Of a stretch of DNA of 64,000 nt, positions 44,904 to 53,950 are shown in pieces (within the stretch, counting starts at the first letter, position 1; each line of letters begins with the position of its first letter). Source of the DNA: JAVXGM01 sp036657395 (GTDB lineage Bacteria > Bacillota > Clostridia > Peptostreptococcales > Anaerovoracaceae). A model generated the notes under the pieces. That model was given only the letters and a program-made list of their open reading frames with translations, ran no database searches and was not told the origin of the DNA. Where the stretch lies: positions 1 to 64,000 of the forward strand of contig JAVXGM010000006.1 in assembly GCA_036657395.1 (NCBI GenBank), written 5' to 3'. The position numbers were made by a program, and so were the translations under genes.

Positions 44904-45892
44904 TTAGGTTGTTTTTAGACTATTTAAAAAGTCATATTCGGATATTGATTGTTTACATAATTTCAATTACGATTTTTCTAATAGTTCTTTACTTGTACCG
45001 GGTCAACGTAGATGGGGCCATTTATGGAGGCATTTTATGTCTTGTTATATTAATACCATTTGGGATTTATGATTTTTATCGATTTTGCAAATGCCATTTT
45101 GAGTTGCTTACTCTTAAGAACAAAGAAAAAATGGATTTTACTAGCCTATCAGACCCTATAACAATCATAGAAAAAGATTATCGTGACCTTCTGAAAAATT
45201 TAGATCTTGATAAGAATGAAGCTGAATCCAAGGCATATATGGGAAGACAGGAGATGCTGAACTACTTCACTTTGTGGGCTCACCAGATTAAAACACCAAT
45301 ATCAGCCATGGGGCTTATCCTTCAGACTAAAGAGGAAAAAACAAAAGAAGACGAACAAATTAAAATTCAACTTTTTAATATTGAAGAGTATGTTAACACG
45401 TTAATGTCATACATTAGAATGGGAGATATATCTTCTGACTTAGCCTTTGAAGAGGTGAATTTGGGAGAAGTGGTCAAGGAAACCATAAAAAAATATGCGC
45501 CTATTTTCATAGGGAAAAAAATTAAAGTGAACTTTGAAAACACCAGGGAAATAGCCATTACAGACCCAAAATGGGCAGGCATCGTTTTAGCCCAAATATT
45601 GTCTAATGGATTGAAATATACTCCTGACAATGGGGAAATTACCATCAGAATACAAAAACAAAAAATCATTGTAAAAGATACGGGCATCGGTATAAAAGAG
45701 GAAGATTTACCTCGTATTTTCGAAAAGGGATTTACTGGGTATAATGGACGACAGTTTACAAAATCTACAGGCCAAGGGCTTTACCTTTGCCAGGTAATAA
45801 TGGACAAGCTATCCCATAAAATACAGATTACTTCAAAAATAGATCAAGGAACTACGGTGATTTTAGACTTCTCTAAAGAAAGCTTTCAATAA
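44900..45892 (+). CDS. bceS: BceS-like intramembrane-sensing histidine kinase
   Basis: A 330-residue kinase with two closely spaced N-terminal membrane helices (about 13-33 and 40-57) and almost no extracellular loop, the hallmark of intramembrane-sensing kinases that rely on a BceAB transporter to perceive ligand. The phospho-acceptor His is in WAHQIKTPISAMG near residue 128. The ATPase boxes are ILSNGLKYTP (N), VKDTGIGIKEEDLPRIFEKG (G1/F) and TGQGLYLCQ (G2). A vestige of a bceB gene lies 19 bases downstream. Confidence 0.92.
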   Translation: MIRLFLDYLKSHIRILIVYIISITIFLIVLYLYRVNVDGAIYGGILCLVILIPFGIYDFYRFCKCHFELLTLKNKEKMDFTSLSDPITIIEKDYRDLLKNLDLDKNEAESKAYMGRQEMLNYFTLWAHQIKTPISAMGLILQTKEEKTKEDEQIKIQLFNIEEYVNTLMSYIRMGDISSDLAFEEVNLGEVVKETIKKYAPIFIGKKIKVNFENTREIAITDPKWAGIVLAQILSNGLKYTPDNGEITIRIQKQKIIVKDTGIGIKEEDLPRIFEKGFTGYNGRQFTKSTGQGLYLCQVIMDKLSHKIQITSKIDQGTTVILDFSKESFQ

Positions 45893-45911
45893 TATAAGAA
45901 TAAAGGAGCAA

Positions 45912-45971
45912 ATTATTTGCATTGCCGTGTATAGCTTGACGGCCAGAAAATATTATAAACTAGTAAAATGA
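45912..45971 (+). pseudogene. Vestigial 3' end of a bceB-type permease gene
   Basis: These 60 bases encode IICIAVYSLTARKYYKLVK and a TGA. The last 19 residues of the intact permease ending at 51781 are IIYIFVYSLTAKEYYKIVK, the same length with 13 identities. There is no start or upstream part. So an earlier bceAB copy stood directly after bceS and was deleted to its last 19 codons. Confidence 0.85.
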
Positions 45972-46000
45972 TAGAACCATGAAAAAAATGAATTTTTTTA

Positions 46001-46029
46001 TTGACAAAGATAAACATAAGTGATTTAAT
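46001..46029 (+). promoter_or_regulatory. Promoter of the M28 peptidase gene
   Basis: TTGACA (46001-46006) and TTTAAT (46024-46029) are 17 bases apart, 48 bases upstream of the ATG. Confidence 0.7.
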
Positions 46030-46076
46030 TAAAACTAGTTGTCGAACTATTTGCAAAATTCAGAAAGGAGTGAGAC

Positions 46077-48854
46077 ATGAGAATATACAAAAAAGTACTT
46101 ATTGTAGCATTAACTGTCATTTTGACAGTAGGAATGTCATCTGTTTCAACCTTTGCCGCAGCACAGGCAAAGAGTATTAAAATGGTAACACCGAACCAGA
46201 AGACATACGCAATGAATGTGGGACAGTGCAAAACCTTTAAGGCAAAGACAAATCCCACAAGTTTTTCTAAAAGTGTAAAGTGGTCTTCTACCCAAAAATC
46301 GGTAGCCACGGTTAACAGTAAAGGAAAGGTGACAGCGAAGAAAGCTGGTAAAACTACCATTACAGCCAAGACTGGAAAGAAAAGTGCCAAGGTTACATTG
46401 ACAGTAAAAGCTTTGGTGAAGAGTCTTAAAATTACAGGAAAAAGCTCCATTGCAGTCGGTGAGAAAGTGCAGTTTAAAACCGCTATATCACCCTCTAACG
46501 CCAGTGATAAAACGGTGAAATGGACATCCTCTGACCGTACGATTGCTTCAGTTTCATCAAAAGGAATGGTAATGGGAGTAAAGACCGGAAGCACAGTTAT
46601 AAAAGCGATCAGTGTAAATAAGAAAACAGCAGAATATAATGTGAAGGTTGTTGCAAAGAAAGACCTTCCAATGACGGCTGATGTAAAGAAAATTCAAGGC
46701 AAAGCCGATGATAAATATGCAAAACAGGTGACGGAAAAGTTGGCATATGAAATAAGAGATGATCACACTGGGTTTATTACCTCGGGTAGTGATGCCGAAA
46801 AGAGAGCAGCCAATTATCTGACCGATGAATTTAATAAAATTGGCCTTTCCAATGTGGAAAAAGTCCCTGTTGTAGTAGACAAATGGCAGTTTAAAGATGC
46901 TTCCTTATCCCTGAAATACAAAGATAGTCATGGGGACAAAACCTTAAATTTGTCTAACAAAAATAAGGAAATAGTGTCTTATGCATCTACCGGAACAATC
47001 CAGCAGCCTAACAAATATGATTGGGGCAATATGGAAATTGTGAATCTTAAGAATGGATTCGAACAGGATTACGATGGCCTGGACGTAAAAGGCAAAATTG
47101 TATTGGTGGAAGTAAATCAATATTCGGATTTCTGGATTGACGCACCATACATGGAAGCCTATGAAAAGGGCGCAGCAGCGATTATTACCTATCAGTCTGG
47201 CGGCTATGGTGAGTATAGCCCAAGCGGTGATCAGGACAGATCTAAGTGGGATACTATAAATATGCAGGATATTTGTGCGGAAGATTTGAAGATTCCGTGT
47301 CTGAGTATTTCACCTGCTAGTGCAGATAAAATTCTGGATGCGTTGAAAGCAAACAAAGAGAGTGGTAGTTCGGCGGCTTCTGCGAATCTGATGGTTGACA
47401 ATCAGATCAAGAAGAACAGCGTCAGTTACAACGTAATTGGTAAGATAAAAGGAACTGGAAATACAGGACAGCAGATTCTTTATGCCGGCCACTATGACAA
47501 ATACTTTGAAGGATATCAGGATGATGCAGCGGCAGTTGGATTGACCGCTGGCATTGCAAAAGCTATGATAGACTCCAAATATAAACCGGTCAATGATATT
47601 ATCTTCATTGCACATTGTGCAGAGGAATGGGGTCAAAGTGGAACGTCCACTGACTGGGCCATGGGATCATGGAAAATGATCACCGATGCCAAACCGGAGT
47701 GGAGAGGCAAGACCTTGGCTATTATTAATTTTGAATCTCCGGCAATTATTCCCAATTCAAAATTTGCCAGAATGAGTGCCACAAGAGAGCTTGCATCCCA
47801 ATTGAAAGGCTTCACAGACTCAGAGCTGATGAACGGAACATCCAACAAGGTCTTTTCAGAGCCGTTACAAGGGGTACAGGATGATGGTTATTCTATGACA
47901 GATGGTGTATCTTACCAATTTAATGGAGTTCCTGTCATTGCTGACAGTACACCTAGACCACAATGGTATTCCACTGTCAAAGATGGTCCGACCAGTCATA
48001 CAAAAGCAAAATATCATACTCAGTATGACAATGTCGATACCTATAGCCCAGAGGTAATGAATTATAAGATCAAAGGATTCGCTTCTGTTGGTGCATATAT
48101 TGACGGGATGCCAGCAGTGGAACTGAATATGAGCAATCGATGTGATGTAATTGAAAAAGCCATTTCAAATGACTTTGCAAGCACAGAGCAAAAGGCTGCT
48201 TATACGGCGGCATTGTCTCAACTAAGAGCGGCATCAGAAACGTATTACAAAAAGACACAGGATTTGAATGCACGATATCTGAAAGCATATCAAAATGGAG
48301 ATGAAAAGAAATCATTGGATTTGATCAGAGCAGAAGCAATAAAGCTGAATACGAAATCGCTAGATATTTTTCAAAAATCTCAGGATGAATTTGTAGGATT
48401 GTCCGATTATGGTACGGCAGCAATTTACCATGAAGGGTTACAAAACAATATAGAAATCCTGGATAAAGTGATTGCGGGGCTTAAGAGCGAGGATAAAGAC
48501 AAGATCAGTGAAGTTGCCAATGATGTTATCGGCGGCTTATGGTCGGATTACGAATGGTATGCGTTATCTTTCAGTGATGGTGTTTGCAAACGGTCACAGA
48601 ACCTGTTGTCCAATACTTATCTGAAAGAAAGAGATCTTACAAACTGGGGCGATAAATTGACAACATCCATTCCAACATATAAAACGACTAAGGAAATGTA
48701 TTCGCTGTATGAAAGTGGTAAGACTACAGCTGCAGATTATGCCAGTGTGGTTGCTTCTTATCAAACCACAAGAGATACATTAAAAACGGAATATGATCAA
48801 AAAATAAAACAAGAAACAAAAGCTATGAGCGACATTGCACAAGTAATGAAGTAA
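46077..48854 (+). CDS. Secreted M28-type aminopeptidase with two Ig-like (BIG2) domains
   Basis: A 925-residue exported protein. A signal peptide (about 1-27, ending TFAAA) is followed by two bacterial Ig-like group 2 domains (about 30-115 and 118-200, each with VKW, S.K..ATV and G..VTAKKAG.TTITA motifs). A PA-type insert (about 310-430) leads to the M28 metallopeptidase: GHYD near 470-473, QDDAA near 480, AEEWG near 515 and YHTQYDNVDTYS near 645 supply zinc ligands. The last 250 residues are helical, without a sorting signal. It probably trims extracellular peptides and adheres to the wall by its Ig-like domains. It interrupts the Bce module. Confidence 0.88.
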   Translation: MRIYKKVLIVALTVILTVGMSSVSTFAAAQAKSIKMVTPNQKTYAMNVGQCKTFKAKTNPTSFSKSVKWSSTQKSVATVNSKGKVTAKKAGKTTITAKTGKKSAKVTLTVKALVKSLKITGKSSIAVGEKVQFKTAISPSNASDKTVKWTSSDRTIASVSSKGMVMGVKTGSTVIKAISVNKKTAEYNVKVVAKKDLPMTADVKKIQGKADDKYAKQVTEKLAYEIRDDHTGFITSGSDAEKRAANYLTDEFNKIGLSNVEKVPVVVDKWQFKDASLSLKYKDSHGDKTLNLSNKNKEIVSYASTGTIQQPNKYDWGNMEIVNLKNGFEQDYDGLDVKGKIVLVEVNQYSDFWIDAPYMEAYEKGAAAIITYQSGGYGEYSPSGDQDRSKWDTINMQDICAEDLKIPCLSISPASADKILDALKANKESGSSAASANLMVDNQIKKNSVSYNVIGKIKGTGNTGQQILYAGHYDKYFEGYQDDAAAVGLTAGIAKAMIDSKYKPVNDIIFIAHCAEEWGQSGTSTDWAMGSWKMITDAKPEWRGKTLAIINFESPAIIPNSKFARMSATRELASQLKGFTDSELMNGTSNKVFSEPLQGVQDDGYSMTDGVSYQFNGVPVIADSTPRPQWYSTVKDGPTSHTKAKYHTQYDNVDTYSPEVMNYKIKGFASVGAYIDGMPAVELNMSNRCDVIEKAISNDFASTEQKAAYTAALSQLRAASETYYKKTQDLNARYLKAYQNGDEKKSLDLIRAEAIKLNTKSLDIFQKSQDEFVGLSDYGTAAIYHEGLQNNIEILDKVIAGLKSEDKDKISEVANDVIGGLWSDYEWYALSFSDGVCKRSQNLLSNTYLKERDLTNWGDKLTTSIPTYKTTKEMYSLYESGKTTAADYASVVASYQTTRDTLKTEYDQKIKQETKAMSDIAQVMK

Positions 48855-48864
48855 ATACAATTAA

Positions 48865-48895
48865 AAATCCCGGCGGATATGCCGGGATTTTTGCT
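48865..48895 (+). terminator. Rho-independent terminator after the peptidase gene
   Basis: AAATCCCGGC (48865-48874) and GCCGGGATTT (48881-48890) form a perfect 10-bp stem with a 6-base loop and a short T tail. Confidence 0.85.
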
Positions 48896-48960
48896 ATAGA
48901 AACGTGAAAACTTATGGAAATATATCTAAACCATATAAATCTTTCAATAATGTAATGTTA

Positions 48961-49014
48961 GAAGAACAAATGTAAGCCAAAGCTATGGTGGATCATTTGT
49001 TTTTTTCTTATAAT
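48961..49014 (+). promoter_or_regulatory. Hairpin and -10 box upstream of bceA
   Basis: AACAAATG (48965-48972) pairs with CATTTGTT (48994-49001), extendable with wobble pairs, and is followed by a T run. TATAAT follows at 49009-49014, without a good -35 box at the right spacing. The palindrome in the -35 region may be the BceR binding site, since such promoters need the regulator; a terminator role is the alternative. Confidence 0.5.
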
Positions 49015-49056
49015 ACTATTATGAGATAAATCAAAAGGAAGAAAGGGAGATGGCAT

Positions 49057-49824
49057 ATGTCTTTATTAGATGTAAAAAACGTTGAAAAAATATACTCAAC
49101 AAAATTTGGAGGACAAAAGGTTAGAGCCTTACAAGACGTAACCTTTAGTGTTGAACAGGGAGAATATATATCCATAATGGGGGAGTCAGGTTCAGGGAAA
49201 ACCACACTGCTTAACATTTTGGCCGCTTTAGACAAACCTACAAGAGGCGAGATCATGCTAGAAGGGGAAAGCATCGTTCATATTAAGGAAAAAGAAATAG
49301 CTACATTTCGTCGTAATAATATGGGATTTGTGTTCCAGGACTTTAACTTACTAGATACATTTTCAGTGGAAGACAACATTTATCTTCCATTAGTGTTAGC
49401 GAGAAAATCATATGAAGAGATGGCAGCACAACTCAAGCCTATTGTAGAAAAATTGAGAATTACTGACCTTTTAAAGAAATTTCCCTACGAGATTTCTGGC
49501 GGACAAAAGCAAAGGGTAGCAGTAGCAAGAGCCTTGATTACACAGCCAAAATTAATATTGGCAGATGAACCTACAGGTGCTTTAGATTCAAAATCATCAA
49601 AAGAATTGCTAGATATGCTTGGCCAGTTAAATGCAGAGGGGCAGACCATTATAATGGTTACTCATAGCATTCAAGCGGCATGTAGAGCTGGAAGAATTCT
49701 ATTTATTAAGGATGGGCAGGTATTCCACCAAATTTATAGAGGAAGTATGTCTGATGACCAGATGTATCAAAAGATTACAACAGCACTTACGGGGATTTCT
49801 ACTGGGGGTGTATCAATTGAATAA
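49057..49824 (+). CDS. bceA: BceA-like ABC transporter ATPase
   Basis: A 255-residue ABC ATPase of the MacB/BceA class. Walker A is GESGSGKTT near residues 43-51, the Q-loop follows as VFQDFN, the signature is ISGGQKQR near 148 and Walker B is LILADEPTGALDS. AAAGGGAGA precedes the ATG. With the downstream permease it forms a detoxification module for cell-wall peptide antibiotics, sensed through the BceS kinase some 4 kb upstream. Confidence 0.93.
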   Translation: MSLLDVKNVEKIYSTKFGGQKVRALQDVTFSVEQGEYISIMGESGSGKTTLLNILAALDKPTRGEIMLEGESIVHIKEKEIATFRRNNMGFVFQDFNLLDTFSVEDNIYLPLVLARKSYEEMAAQLKPIVEKLRITDLLKKFPYEISGGQKQRVAVARALITQPKLILADEPTGALDSKSSKELLDMLGQLNAEGQTIIMVTHSIQAACRAGRILFIKDGQVFHQIYRGSMSDDQMYQKITTALTGISTGGVSIE

Positions 49825-51781
49825 GCATTTTTATTTGAGTCTGGCGATGAGTAATATTAAAAAAAATGCAAAAGGTTATATTCCATATATGTTGACTTGT
49901 GTATTTACCATTGCTCTATTTTATATTATGATTGCCCTGGCAACTGATCCAGGGGTTAGCAAGTTAGTTGGAGGCGAATCCATGCAGACGCTTTTGGGTT
50001 TCGGAGTAGGGATTGCAGGGATTTTTTCAGCCATCTTTCTGTTTTATACAAATAGCTTTCTTATTAAGGGGAGAAGCAAGGAAATTGCGGTATATAATAT
50101 ATTAGGCATGGAAAAAGGTCATATTGGCAAAGTCCTTTTTTTAGAAACCATAATGATATCAGTGTCTTCCTTAATAGCAGGAGTGCTATCTGGCATCATC
50201 TTTGGTAAACTAGCATTCTTATTGGCACTTAAATTATTACGAGCAGAAGTTGCAATGACTTTTCCAATTTCAGTGTTTGGCCTAATTCTGACGGCAATTG
50301 TTTTTGGCGCAATATTCTTCATTGTACTACTTTGCAATCTAGCAAAGATAAAGCTGACGAATCCAATCAATTTGCTTAGTGGAGGGCGTCAAGGAGAAAA
50401 AGAGCCAAAGACGAAGATATTTATGACGTTAATAGGTCTAATACTTCTTGGTGCAGGATATGGGATTGCTCTAAGCGTAGAATCGCCGATAACTGCAATG
50501 CTTTTATTTTTTATAGCGGTAATCCTTGTAATTATAGGAACATACTTTCTCTTTACAGCGGGAAGTATTGCTTTGTTGAAAATGTTAAAGAAAAACAAAA
50601 AGTATTATTACAATCCTAGCCATTTTGTGGCAATTTCAGGGATGTTCTTTCGAATGAAAAAAAATGCAGCAGGGCTTGCCAGTATTTGTATTTTAAGCAC
50701 AATGGTTATAGTCACCATAGGAACGACAGTTTGCCTACAGCTTGGTGCAACAAATGCATTTGAGCAAAGATACACCAGGGATATCAACGTGACATCAATA
50801 GGGGCATCAGATAAAGAAGTAGCAAAGGCAAAAAAAGACGTACTTGATGTGGTTAAAAAACATGAGCTATCATCATCGGATGTAAGATCATATACCTACT
50901 ATGAAAGTTTGGCATCAAAAAGCGATAATAATTTTTCCATTTCAGGCGAAGAAACCTATGGCACATCTAATGTGGCTGAATTGCGGATGATTCCTATAAA
51001 TGGAACGTCACTTGAAAAGGAATACGGCCATCTTAATGAAAACCAGGTAATAGTAAGCGGTTCAAAGGCTGTAGATAAAACTCCATTTAGCATTAATGGG
51101 AAATTTTATGAAGCAAAGCCAGGCGACTTTGAATCATCAGGTTCACTAAATGCTGTAGAGTCGTACTATATTATGGTAGCGGATCAAAGGGTGGTTGCAG
51201 AAAGCTATGATAAAGTGATAAAGAAACAAGGCAGTGATTATTTAACAGATAGTAGTTATAACTACATAGGCATGAATATACAAAACCCAGAGAGTAACAA
51301 GGCTATGGTCGCATCAAATGAAATAGCAAATAAATATGAGGATAAAAGCGTTATTGTTGATATTAAGACAATTGCTCAGGGAGAATATTATGCTATTTAT
51401 GGAGGATTTCTATTTATTGGTGTATTTCTGGGAACCTTATTTCTTATTGCCGCTGTGCTTATTATTTACTATAAACAGATTTCTGAGGGGAATGAAGATA
51501 GAGAACGATATAAGATTATGCAGCAAGTAGGAATGAGTTTTAAAGAAGTCAGATATGCTATTAAGAGCCAAATACTTATTGTGTTTTTTTTGCCTCTTGC
51601 CATGGCAATAGTTCATGTGGCTGTATCATTTAACATGATGACTAAACTTTTGGCAACGTTACAGTTAACCGATGTGAATCTATTTGCAATATGCACTGGA
51701 ATAACAGTATTAGTATTCGCCATAATTTATATATTTGTATATAGTTTAACAGCCAAGGAATACTATAAAATTGTAAAATGA
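49817..51781 (+). CDS. bceB: BceB-like ABC permease
   Basis: A 654-residue permease with about ten membrane helices and the large extracellular domain (about 310-520) between helices 7 and 8 that binds lipid II cycle intermediates in BceB proteins. FtsX-like segments lie near residues 50-180 and at the C-terminus. The frame is open from 49712, but TTG 49817 behind GGGGGTG is the likely start, overlapping the bceA stop by eight bases. It ends in EYYKIVK, the segment also found as a vestige at 45912-45971. Confidence 0.92.
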   Translation: MNKHFYLSLAMSNIKKNAKGYIPYMLTCVFTIALFYIMIALATDPGVSKLVGGESMQTLLGFGVGIAGIFSAIFLFYTNSFLIKGRSKEIAVYNILGMEKGHIGKVLFLETIMISVSSLIAGVLSGIIFGKLAFLLALKLLRAEVAMTFPISVFGLILTAIVFGAIFFIVLLCNLAKIKLTNPINLLSGGRQGEKEPKTKIFMTLIGLILLGAGYGIALSVESPITAMLLFFIAVILVIIGTYFLFTAGSIALLKMLKKNKKYYYNPSHFVAISGMFFRMKKNAAGLASICILSTMVIVTIGTTVCLQLGATNAFEQRYTRDINVTSIGASDKEVAKAKKDVLDVVKKHELSSSDVRSYTYYESLASKSDNNFSISGEETYGTSNVAELRMIPINGTSLEKEYGHLNENQVIVSGSKAVDKTPFSINGKFYEAKPGDFESSGSLNAVESYYIMVADQRVVAESYDKVIKKQGSDYLTDSSYNYIGMNIQNPESNKAMVASNEIANKYEDKSVIVDIKTIAQGEYYAIYGGFLFIGVFLGTLFLIAAVLIIYYKQISEGNEDRERYKIMQQVGMSFKEVRYAIKSQILIVFFLPLAMAIVHVAVSFNMMTKLLATLQLTDVNLFAICTGITVLVFAIIYIFVYSLTAKEYYKIVK

Positions 51782-51873
51782 ATAAAAAGAAAAAAATATT
51801 AGTAAAATATTTTAACGAAAGTATAAAAACCCCTTGCAAAAGAAGGCCAAAAATGGTTTACTAGGTTCATATG

Positions 51874-51901
51874 TTGTTACTTTTGTAACAATGTTTATAC
51901 T
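51874..51901 (+). promoter_or_regulatory. Rex-type operator overlapping the bcd-etf promoter
   Basis: TTGTTAC-TTTT-GTAACAA (51874-51891) is a perfect 18-base palindrome, one base per arm away from the clostridial Rex pattern TTGTTAA-N4-TTAACAA. TTGTTA (51874-51879) and TATACT (51896-51901), 16 bases apart, make the promoter, so a bound repressor would block RNA polymerase. Rex releases DNA when NADH is high, which suits an NADH-oxidising acyl-CoA reduction pathway. Confidence 0.85.
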
Positions 51902-51967
51902 ATTAAAACGCGGACATTTTAATAGGAAGAGAAAAGTACCGTTATAATAATTTAAGGAGGCATTTAC

Positions 51968-53110
51968 ATGAACTTTCAACTAACGAAAGAACAAGAATTC
52001 GTAAGAAAAATGGTGAGAGAGTTTGCTACTAACGAAGTAGAACCAATAGCAGCAGACATTGACCAAGAGCACAGATTTCCAGTTGAAACTGTAGAGAAGA
52101 TGGCGAAATACGGCCTATTAGGCGTACCGTTCCCTACAGAATATGAAGGAGCTGGCGGAGATTACATCTCATATGCTATTACTGTTGAAGAACTTTCAAG
52201 AGTATGCGCATCAACAGGTGTTATTTGTTCTGCACATACTTCACTTTGTTGCTGGCCAATCTATGGCTGGGGAACTGACGAGCAGAAACAAAAGTATCTT
52301 CCAGATTTACTTTCTGGTAGAAAACTAGGAGCATTCGGTCTTACAGAACCAAACGCAGGAACAGACGCTGCAGGTCAACAGACTAGAGCTGAAGACAAAG
52401 GTGATTATTGGCTATTAAACGGAGCAAAGGTATTTATCACAAATGGTGGTTATGCTGATACTTTCGTAATTATGGCTATGACTGACAAATCCAAGGGAAC
52501 AAGAGGGATATCCGCATTCATCGTAGAAAAAACAGATGAAGGATTCTCAATTGGTAAGACTGAGGACAAGATGGGTATTTGTGCATCTTCAACTACAGAG
52601 CTTATCATGCAAAATTGCAAGATTCCTAAAGATAGACTTTTAGGTGAAATCGGAAAAGGCTTTAAAGTAGCTATGTCCACACTTGATGGCGGCCGTATTG
52701 GTATCGCATCACAAGCATTAGGAATCGCACAGGGCGCATTTGACGTTACTGTTGATTATATGAAGGCAAGAAAACAATTTGGCCAGAAGCTTTCTCAAAT
52801 GCAGGCACTTCAATTTGAGGTTGCTAACATGGCAACAAAAATTGAAGCAGCAAGACTTTTAATTTATCAAGCAGCAGATGGTAAGGAAAGACATACCAAC
52901 TACGGAACTAAGTCAGCAATGGCTAAGTTGTTTGCAGCAGAAACTGCAATGGAAGTAACGACTAAGTGCGTACAACTTCACGGTGGTTACGGTTATACTA
53001 AGGATTACCCAGTTGAAAGAATGATGAGAGATGCGAAAATCACTGAAATTTATGAAGGTACTTCAGAAGTTCAGAGAATTGTTATCGCTGCATCAATACT
53101 TGGTAAATAA
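51968..53110 (+). CDS. bcd: Acyl-CoA dehydrogenase (butyryl-CoA dehydrogenase type)
   Basis: A 380-residue FAD enzyme, the standard length for short-chain acyl-CoA dehydrogenases. Motifs include LFGLTEPNAGTDA-like GAFGLTEPNAGTDA near 120-133, KVFITNGGYADTF and the C-terminal EIYEGTSEVQR, whose Glu after Tyr is the catalytic base. With the next two genes it makes a Bcd-EtfBA complex that, in anaerobes, reduces an enoyl-CoA with NADH and can drive ferredoxin reduction by electron bifurcation. The natural acyl substrate (crotonyl, acrylyl or aryl) is not fixed by the sequence. AAGGAGG precedes the ATG. Confidence 0.94.
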   Translation: MNFQLTKEQEFVRKMVREFATNEVEPIAADIDQEHRFPVETVEKMAKYGLLGVPFPTEYEGAGGDYISYAITVEELSRVCASTGVICSAHTSLCCWPIYGWGTDEQKQKYLPDLLSGRKLGAFGLTEPNAGTDAAGQQTRAEDKGDYWLLNGAKVFITNGGYADTFVIMAMTDKSKGTRGISAFIVEKTDEGFSIGKTEDKMGICASSTTELIMQNCKIPKDRLLGEIGKGFKVAMSTLDGGRIGIASQALGIAQGAFDVTVDYMKARKQFGQKLSQMQALQFEVANMATKIEAARLLIYQAADGKERHTNYGTKSAMAKLFAAETAMEVTTKCVQLHGGYGYTKDYPVERMMRDAKITEIYEGTSEVQRIVIAASILGK

Positions 53111-53131
53111 AACAGAAGGAGGAGAGAAGAA

Positions 53132-53932
53132 ATGGCATTTAAAATAATTGTATGCGCTAAACAGGTTCCAGATACCAACGAAATCAAAATCAATCCTGAA
53201 ACAGGTACATTGATGAGAGATGGAGTTCCTAGTATCTTAAACCACGACGATGCAAATGCATTAGAAGAAGCGCTTAAGATCAAAGATATGTACGATGATG
53301 TACATGTTACTGTAGTAACAATGGGCCCTCCACAGGCACAGGACATGCTAATGGAATGTGTAGCTATGGGAGCTGATGATGGAATCCTAGTAAGTGACAG
53401 AGCCGTTGGTGGTTCAGACACATGGGCAACATCAAACGCAATCGCAGCTGCAGTTAGAAAGTTGGGACAATTCGACCTATTATTTGCAGGACGTCAGGCT
53501 ATCGACGGAGACACTGCACAGGTTGGACCACAGCTTGCTGAGAAATTAGACGTTCCACAGGTTACATATGTACAGGAATTCAAAATTGCAGACAACATGA
53601 AAGATATTACTGTTAAGAGAGCATTGGAAGATGGTTACGAAGAAATCGCAATAAAGACTCCTTGCATGTTAACAGCAATCAAAGAATTAAATACTCCTAG
53701 ATACATGTCAATTCATGGCATTTTCGGAGCAAAAGATAAATCCATTAAAACATGGAATGCAGCAGACATCGCAGTTGATTTAACTACTGTAGGTCTTGAT
53801 GCGTCTCCAACAAACGTATTTAGATCATTTACACCAAAGCCAAAAGGCACAGGTGAAATAGTTCATGGAGATACAGAAGCCGAAATTGCAAAAGCATTAT
53901 TAATTGGCCTAAAAGGCAAACATGTAATCTAA
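53132..53932 (+). CDS. etfB: Electron transfer flavoprotein beta subunit
   Basis: A 266-residue EtfB with KIIVCAKQVPDTNEIKINPE at the N-terminus and LFAGRQAIDGDTAQVGPQLA in the core, the ETF-beta signature. In bifurcating ETFs this subunit holds the FAD that accepts electrons from NADH. It lies 21 bases after the dehydrogenase and 18 before EtfA, with GGAGGAG before its start; gene order bcd-etfB-etfA is that of clostridial complexes. Confidence 0.95.
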   Translation: MAFKIIVCAKQVPDTNEIKINPETGTLMRDGVPSILNHDDANALEEALKIKDMYDDVHVTVVTMGPPQAQDMLMECVAMGADDGILVSDRAVGGSDTWATSNAIAAAVRKLGQFDLLFAGRQAIDGDTAQVGPQLAEKLDVPQVTYVQEFKIADNMKDITVKRALEDGYEEIAIKTPCMLTAIKELNTPRYMSIHGIFGAKDKSIKTWNAADIAVDLTTVGLDASPTNVFRSFTPKPKGTGEIVHGDTEAEIAKALLIGLKGKHVI

Positions 53933-53950
53933 AAAGGAGGAGGAAACATA

